A DNA stretch of 8,535 nucleotides from contig CAYTWZ010000078.1 of assembly GCA_964442035.1 (NCBI GenBank), positions 1 to 8,535 of the forward strand. The letters are read 5' to 3'. This document shows positions 5,642-8,535 of this stretch, one piece after another (the stretch's first letter is position 1; each line of letters starts with the position of its first letter). This DNA comes from JAFLUQ01 sp964442035. Lineage in GTDB: Bacteria; Bacillota; Clostridia; UMGS1883. The notes under the pieces were generated by a model that did no database searches, was not told the DNA's origin, and was given only the letters and a program-made list of their open reading frames with translations. The translations under genes and the position numbers were made by a program.

Positions 5642-6478
5642 ATGAAAAAACCAAGCAAAATTCTTGCGGTAATGGCTGCCGGCGTATTGGCGTTGAGCAT
5701 TAGCGCCTGCGGCACAAATGATACCCAAAACACGGATGATACTGATATCATCTCACAGCAAGACGAGACAGATGAGGTTCAAACGGAGGTCGTAACAGGT
5801 GTTGTCATTGAAGCTACTATGCACAATGTAACAATAGAAGCAGAAGATGGAAGCACATACTCCTTCGGCTGCGGCGACGAGACGGAAATCGTCAGCAGCA
5901 GCGGAAATCTGGGCGATACCGTTTCGGTTGAATACGAGGGCGAGTACAAGGAGAATATGGTCGCGAAAAAGATACAGCTTGTTGAAGAGGCTGACGAGGA
6001 TGTTTCGTCAACTGTGAGCGGACTCGCGGAGATCGACGAGCAGAGTGAGGACGATCCCGACGCGGTCAAATACTTAGCAGGTACGGTTACGGACGCGACA
6101 ATGAATAACATCACCGTTGATTGGAACGGCGAGAACTTTACTCTTCTCAAAACCGATGATACAGTGGTAGCAGGCGATGTTTCACTCGGCTCAACAGTTA
6201 TAATTTGCTATACGGGTAAAATAACCGATGGAGCGGAGGTAATAGATATCAGCGAAGTTGCGCCTGATGTTGAAAGCGATGAAGTGAAATTTATAACAGG
6301 CGTGGTCGTTGACGCTACTATGAACAATATCACTATTGAGAACGACGATCATCAGTACACTATCCTCAAGGATGACGACACAATATCGGATGATGTGGCT
6401 ATCGGTGACGTTGTAAAGATCTATCACAAAGGTAGCTACTCGGACGGTATGGTTGCGATAAGCATTCTTAAGCAGTAA
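5642..6478 (+). CDS. Acidic lipoprotein with three tandem repeats, unknown function
   Basis: The 278-residue protein begins with a lipoprotein signal (MKKPSKILAV, hydrophobic core, lipobox I-S-A-C with Cys23) and an acidic, Thr/Asp/Gln-rich linker to about residue 50. Three repeats of about 60 residues follow at roughly 52-115, 147-206 and 219-277. Each opens with G-x-V-x-[ED]-A-T-M-[HN]-N-[VI]-T-[IV] and closes with [LI]-G-[DS]-x-V followed by Y-x-G (H-K-G in repeat 3) and a short beta strand. The alternating pattern suggests small beta-barrel (OB-like) domains, somewhat like DUF5666-type repeats; this is tentative. Repeats 2 and 3 are the closest pair, and a second acidic linker (116-145) separates repeat 1 from them. 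The start follows GAAGG (5629-5633), behind a very strong promoter, so the protein is probably abundant at the cell surface. I cannot name a ligand or function. Confidence 0.85.
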   Translation: MKKPSKILAVMAAGVLALSISACGTNDTQNTDDTDIISQQDETDEVQTEVVTGVVIEATMHNVTIEAEDGSTYSFGCGDETEIVSSSGNLGDTVSVEYEGEYKENMVAKKIQLVEEADEDVSSTVSGLAEIDEQSEDDPDAVKYLAGTVTDATMNNITVDWNGENFTLLKTDDTVVAGDVSLGSTVIICYTGKITDGAEVIDISEVAPDVESDEVKFITGVVVDATMNNITIENDDHQYTILKDDDTISDDVAIGDVVKIYHKGSYSDGMVAISILKQ

Positions 6479-6551
6479 TATCAAAGGACCGATTTAATGT
6501 CATATTTTAGGGATCACACAAAAATTTAGAAAAACAAAGGAGAACAAAAAA

Positions 6552-6959
6552 ATGGAAGCAAAAGGAAAAACCCTATTAAAGGTTTGCGGCGTACTTTTTA
6601 TAATTGAAGGCATTATAGGGATTATTGCTTATGGACTTATGACGATTCTTCTCAGTGTGGGTACAGTTATTACCAAGAATGAAATCCAGGGCAGCGTAGG
6701 AGTAGTAGCGATCGCCGCTTTGTACGTTGTTGCGGCGGTAGTGTCGTTGATCGCCGGTATTTTGGGCGTTAAAAACGCGGCAAATAAGGACGCGGCAAAA
6801 AAATGCCTTGTTTGGGGCGTGATCAATCTTGTATTGACATTGGCCGCCGGTATTTGGTCGCTTATCGGCGAAGGAATTACGCTTTTCCACATTTTGTATA
6901 CATGTATCGGTCTTATTATTCCGTCATTGTATATAGCGGGTGCTTACATTAACAAATAA
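6552..6959 (+). CDS. Small four-helix membrane protein, unknown function
   Basis: This gene encodes 135 residues behind a good AAAGGAG site (6536-6542, nine bases before ATG). Four hydrophobic stretches are visible, at about 10-40, 48-73, 86-105 and 110-131, joined by short basic loops such as K-N-A-A-N-K-D-A-A-K-K (74-84). There is no signal peptide cleavage site and no catalytic motif. It lies 73 bases after the lipoprotein gene with no terminator or clear promoter between, and 19 bases before the next small gene, so all may share the strong upstream promoter. I do not recognise the family. Confidence 0.75.
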   Translation: MEAKGKTLLKVCGVLFIIEGIIGIIAYGLMTILLSVGTVITKNEIQGSVGVVAIAALYVVAAVVSLIAGILGVKNAANKDAAKKCLVWGVINLVLTLAAGIWSLIGEGITLFHILYTCIGLIIPSLYIAGAYINK

Positions 6960-6978
6960 GTTAAAGAGGGATTACATA

Positions 6979-7191
6979 ATGTATAAAAGAACTACATTAG
7001 ATACGGTGACTTTAATTACGATAATTGTCGCAATTACATGGCGGGTCATAATGGAACATATCGACGCCCCTGTGTGGATGCACTGTGTTGAATGGGGACT
7101 GATCATTTTCATGTTCGCATTGGTCGTTTTGCATTTTGTTTTCAGAAGCAAAGAAAAAAAGCAGGAAAAAGCGCAAGACAAAGGGAATTAA
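6979..7191 (+). CDS. Small two-helix membrane protein (70 aa), unknown function
   Basis: The ATG at 6979 is chosen because AGAGGG (6965-6970) lies eight bases upstream; an in-frame start at 6940 would overlap the previous gene by 20 bases and has no such site. The product has two hydrophobic segments, about 8-26 and 37-54, linked by E-H-I-D-A-P-V-W-M-H-C, and a highly charged Lys/Glu/Gln tail (57-70) likely on the cytoplasmic side. It is three bases upstream of the yccF-like gene and almost certainly cotranscribed with it. No family is recognised. Confidence 0.65.
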   Translation: MYKRTTLDTVTLITIIVAITWRVIMEHIDAPVWMHCVEWGLIIFMFALVVLHFVFRSKEKKQEKAQDKGN

Positions 7192-7194
7192 ACA

Positions 7195-7563
7195 ATGAAC
7201 TTTTTGGGGAACTTACTATGGCTTATCTTCGGAGGCGTACTAAGCGGCTTGTCTTGGTGCGTATCGGGACTTTTGTGGTGTATCACCATAATAGGTATTC
7301 CCTATGGGAGACAGTGCTTTAAATTCGCGGCTCTTTCATTTGCGCCCTTTGGCAAAGAAATATGCTATGGAGGCGGAGTTCCCTCGCTGTTCGCCAATAT
7401 AATATGGATCATTTTCTTTGGGATACCAATGGCGGTGGGAAATCTGTTGTTCGGGTGTATATGGTGCGTTACAATAGTGGGGATTCCTTTCGGCCTGCAA
7501 TTCTTTAAAATTGCCAAGTTAGCCATAGCTCCTTTTGGAGCAACCGTAAATAAAGCATCATAA
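7195..7563 (+). CDS. yccF: YccF-family inner membrane protein
   Basis: The 122-residue protein contains two copies of the YccF membrane domain. The first runs G-N-L-L-W-L-I-F-G-G then L-L-W-C-I-T-I-I-G-I-P-Y-G (26-38) and A-P-F-G (50-53). The second runs G-N-L-L-F-G-C (82-88) then I-W-C-V-T-I-V-G-I-P-F-G (89-100) and A-P-F-G (112-115). The repeated W-C-[IV]-T-I-[IV]-G-I-P-[YF]-G pattern is diagnostic of the family. YccF proteins are widespread membrane proteins with no settled biochemical role. The start follows AAGGG (7181-7185) and lies three bases after the preceding stop. It appears to close the small-membrane-protein cluster. Confidence 0.85.
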   Translation: MNFLGNLLWLIFGGVLSGLSWCVSGLLWCITIIGIPYGRQCFKFAALSFAPFGKEICYGGGVPSLFANIIWIIFFGIPMAVGNLLFGCIWCVTIVGIPFGLQFFKIAKLAIAPFGATVNKAS

Positions 7564-7569
7564 TTTTTC

Positions 7570-7594
7570 CAGCGGGAGAGGCTTTCTCCCGCTG
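7570..7594 (+). terminator. Ten-pair perfect hairpin after yccF
   Basis: CAGCGGGAGA (7570-7579) pairs without mismatch to TCTCCCGCTG (7585-7594) across a five-base GGCTT loop. It sits seven bases after the yccF stop. Strong GC pairing suggests transcription termination or 3'-end protection, but the bases that follow (AAATTGCC) are not a T-tract, so termination may be incomplete and some readthrough into the aquaporin gene is possible. Confidence 0.55.
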
Positions 7595-7624
7595 AAATTG
7601 CCTTATTATGAAATTGCCTTGATA
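7593..7624 (+). repeat. 16-base tandem duplication upstream of the aquaporin gene
   Basis: The unit TGAAATTGCCTT plus four bases occurs twice in a row, at 7593-7608 and 7609-7624. The first 12 bases are identical and the units agree at 14 of 16 positions. It overlaps the end of the hairpin. A weak promoter reading is possible across it: TTGCCT (7598-7603), 17 bases, GATAAA (7621-7626), each box matching four of six consensus positions. Confidence 0.6.
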
Positions 7625-7645
7625 AAAAAAGAAAGGATGGAAAAA

Positions 7646-8365
7646 ATGAGTTTGTTTAAAAAAACGATCGCCGAATTTATTGGCACAATGGTACTTGTAA
7701 TTATGGGCTGCGGAACCGCGATGCTTGTGGGCTGCGATGCCGCTAACGGCGGAGGATATATCCTGACTGCTCTGGCATTCGGCCTGACTATTGTCGGTAT
7801 GGCATACTGCATCGGGAATATTTCGGGCTGTCATATAAATCCTGCCGTATCGTTAGGCGTTCTTTTAAGCGGCGGCATGAATGTTAAGGAATTTGCGGGG
7901 TATGTAGTAGCCCAATGCCTTGGCGCGTTTGCGGGCTCGGGGATCCTTGCTCTGATATTTTCCACGGGCGGTGTCAAGGATATGACAGGAGCTTTCGGCT
8001 CAAACGGGCTTGCCGGAGTAAACGGAAGCGCGGTTGCCGGTTGTATTGTTGAGATCGTTCTCACGTTTATATTTGTACTTACAATTCTCGGCGTTACTTC
8101 ATCAAAGGCAAAGCATGGCTCTTTTGGCGGCCTTGTTATAGGATCAACGCTTACGCTGGTGCATATTTTGGGAATAGGACTTACGGGAACATCTGTAAAT
8201 CCGGCAAGAAGCTTAGGCCCCGCGGTCGCGGCAGCTATAGCCGGGAATACCGAACCTATCAAATGTGTTGTAATATTTATTATTGCTCCTATGATTGGGG
8301 CAGCTCTTGCGGCGTTAATATATGAATTTTTGGAAGGCTCAAAGGATGACCAAAATATTGCATAA
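7646..8365 (+). CDS. aqpZ: AqpZ-type water channel (aquaporin, MIP family)
   Basis: The 239-residue protein is a six-helix MIP channel that lets water cross the cytoplasmic membrane, normally as a tetramer. Both pore motifs are intact: H-I-N-P-A-V-S (63-69, NPA at 65-67) and S-V-N-P-A-R-S (183-189, NPA at 185-187). The aromatic/arginine filter inferred by comparison with E. coli AqpZ is Phe45, His173, Thr182 and Arg188, the combination of a water-selective pore, not a glycerol facilitator. Length agrees with AqpZ (231). The ATG at 7646 has AAAGGA (7632-7637) eight bases upstream; an ATG at 7637 overlaps that site and is less likely. Seven cysteines in or near the helices (22, 30, 55, 62, 91, 133, 207) are more than I expect for AqpZ. 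It may have its own weak promoter or be read through from yccF. Confidence 0.92.
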   Translation: MSLFKKTIAEFIGTMVLVIMGCGTAMLVGCDAANGGGYILTALAFGLTIVGMAYCIGNISGCHINPAVSLGVLLSGGMNVKEFAGYVVAQCLGAFAGSGILALIFSTGGVKDMTGAFGSNGLAGVNGSAVAGCIVEIVLTFIFVLTILGVTSSKAKHGSFGGLVIGSTLTLVHILGIGLTGTSVNPARSLGPAVAAAIAGNTEPIKCVVIFIIAPMIGAALAALIYEFLEGSKDDQNIA

Positions 8366-8395
8366 TGCATAATTACAAAAGATAAAATTGTATGT

Positions 8396-8443
8396 AGGGG
8401 CTGCAGCAAAATTGTTATCCAACCAATTTGCCACAGCCCCTTT
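8396..8443 (+). terminator. Terminator-like long hairpin after the aquaporin gene
   Basis: AGGGGCTG (8396-8403) pairs with CAGCCCCT (8434-8441). After a small internal loop, GCAAAATTG (8406-8414) pairs with CAATTTGC (8424-8431), leaving one bulged A. The stem thus has about 16 pairs with a nine-base loop, and TTT (8441-8443) follows. The T-tract is short but the stem is strong, and the position 30 bases after the stop codon fits the end of the aquaporin transcript. Confidence 0.7.
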
Positions 8444-8470
8444 AAACAAATCAAACCGGTCCGTGTCCCG

Positions 8471-8509
8471 GTCAAAACTCGGAAAAATATGTCAATAGCG
8501 GAAAAATTA
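8471..8509. repeat. Imperfect direct repeat near the window end
   Basis: Two adjacent copies of a GTCAA-x-CGGAAAAAT pattern lie at 8471-8490 and 8491-8509; the exact core CGGAAAAAT recurs at 8480-8488 and 8499-8507, a 19-base period. A further GTCA begins at 8532, at the window edge. Just upstream CCGGTC occurs twice (8456-8461 and 8468-8473). No gene is visible here. This may be the control region of a gene beyond the window. Confidence 0.35.
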
Positions 8510-8535
8510 ACAGTATTTCTTGCGTGTTTATGTCA

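Noticed and set aside
6940..6978. Upstream in-frame start adding 13 residues to the 70-residue membrane protein.
   Set aside because: It overlaps the previous gene and lacks a ribosome binding site, whereas the ATG at 6979 has AGAGGG at good spacing.
7831..8475. Long minus-strand open reading frame (214 codons) opposite the aquaporin.
   Set aside because: It is antisense to a clear MIP protein with both NPA motifs, lacks a ribosome binding site and has no recognisable domain.
8467..8495. Minus-strand promoter with TTGACA at 8490-8495.
   Set aside because: No acceptable -10 box lies at 16-18 bases spacing, and the minus strand beyond it holds the terminator hairpin and no supported gene.

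Overview
The window reads as a low- to mid-GC Gram-positive chromosome, most likely a Clostridia (Firmicutes) member. The grounds are strong purine-rich Shine-Dalgarno sites at every gene, several lipoprotein signal peptides, GTG starts inside a tightly packed operon and AT-rich intergenic DNA. This placement is an inference from style and gene content, not from a marker gene. All supported genes lie on the + strand.

Region 1 (1-5422) is a six-gene ABC-transporter operon preceded by a leader. The leader carries a strong ribosome binding site and a 21-codon open reading frame containing Cys-Met-Ile-Cys, followed directly by an RNA hairpin whose loop holds the stop codon. The first large gene encodes one lipoprotein containing two substrate-binding proteins in series: a CjaA-like (cysteine-type, SBP family 3) domain and a MetQ/NlpA (methionine-type) domain. 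It is followed by MetN- and MetI-type genes (methionine importer) and then by two polar-amino-acid permeases and a GlnQ/TcyN-type ATPase (cystine/polar amino acid importer). The layout therefore looks like two complete importers of different subfamilies fed by one tethered double receptor, plausibly a combined cysteine/cystine plus methionine uptake system controlled by a Cys/Met-codon leader. The substrates are inferred from family resemblance. The MetN protein ends before the C-terminal regulatory (NIL) domain found in E. coli MetN.

Region 2 (5423-5641) is intergenic. It has no convincing U-tract terminator. It holds an interrupted 8-bp inverted repeat and then a 54-bp uninterrupted tandem array of five TTGACA-headed units; the last unit is the -35 box of a consensus-perfect extended -10 promoter.

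Region 3 (5642-7563) starts with an acidic lipoprotein made of three diverged repeats of about 60 residues. Three small membrane-protein genes follow: a four-helix protein of unknown function, a 70-residue two-helix protein and a YccF-family protein. They are closely spaced and may form one transcript with the lipoprotein.

Region 4 (7564-8535) contains a 10-bp perfect hairpin, a short tandem duplication, an AqpZ-type water channel gene, a terminator-like hairpin and about 90 bp of AT-rich DNA with imperfect direct repeats. No RNA genes, insertion sequences or CRISPR arrays were seen.
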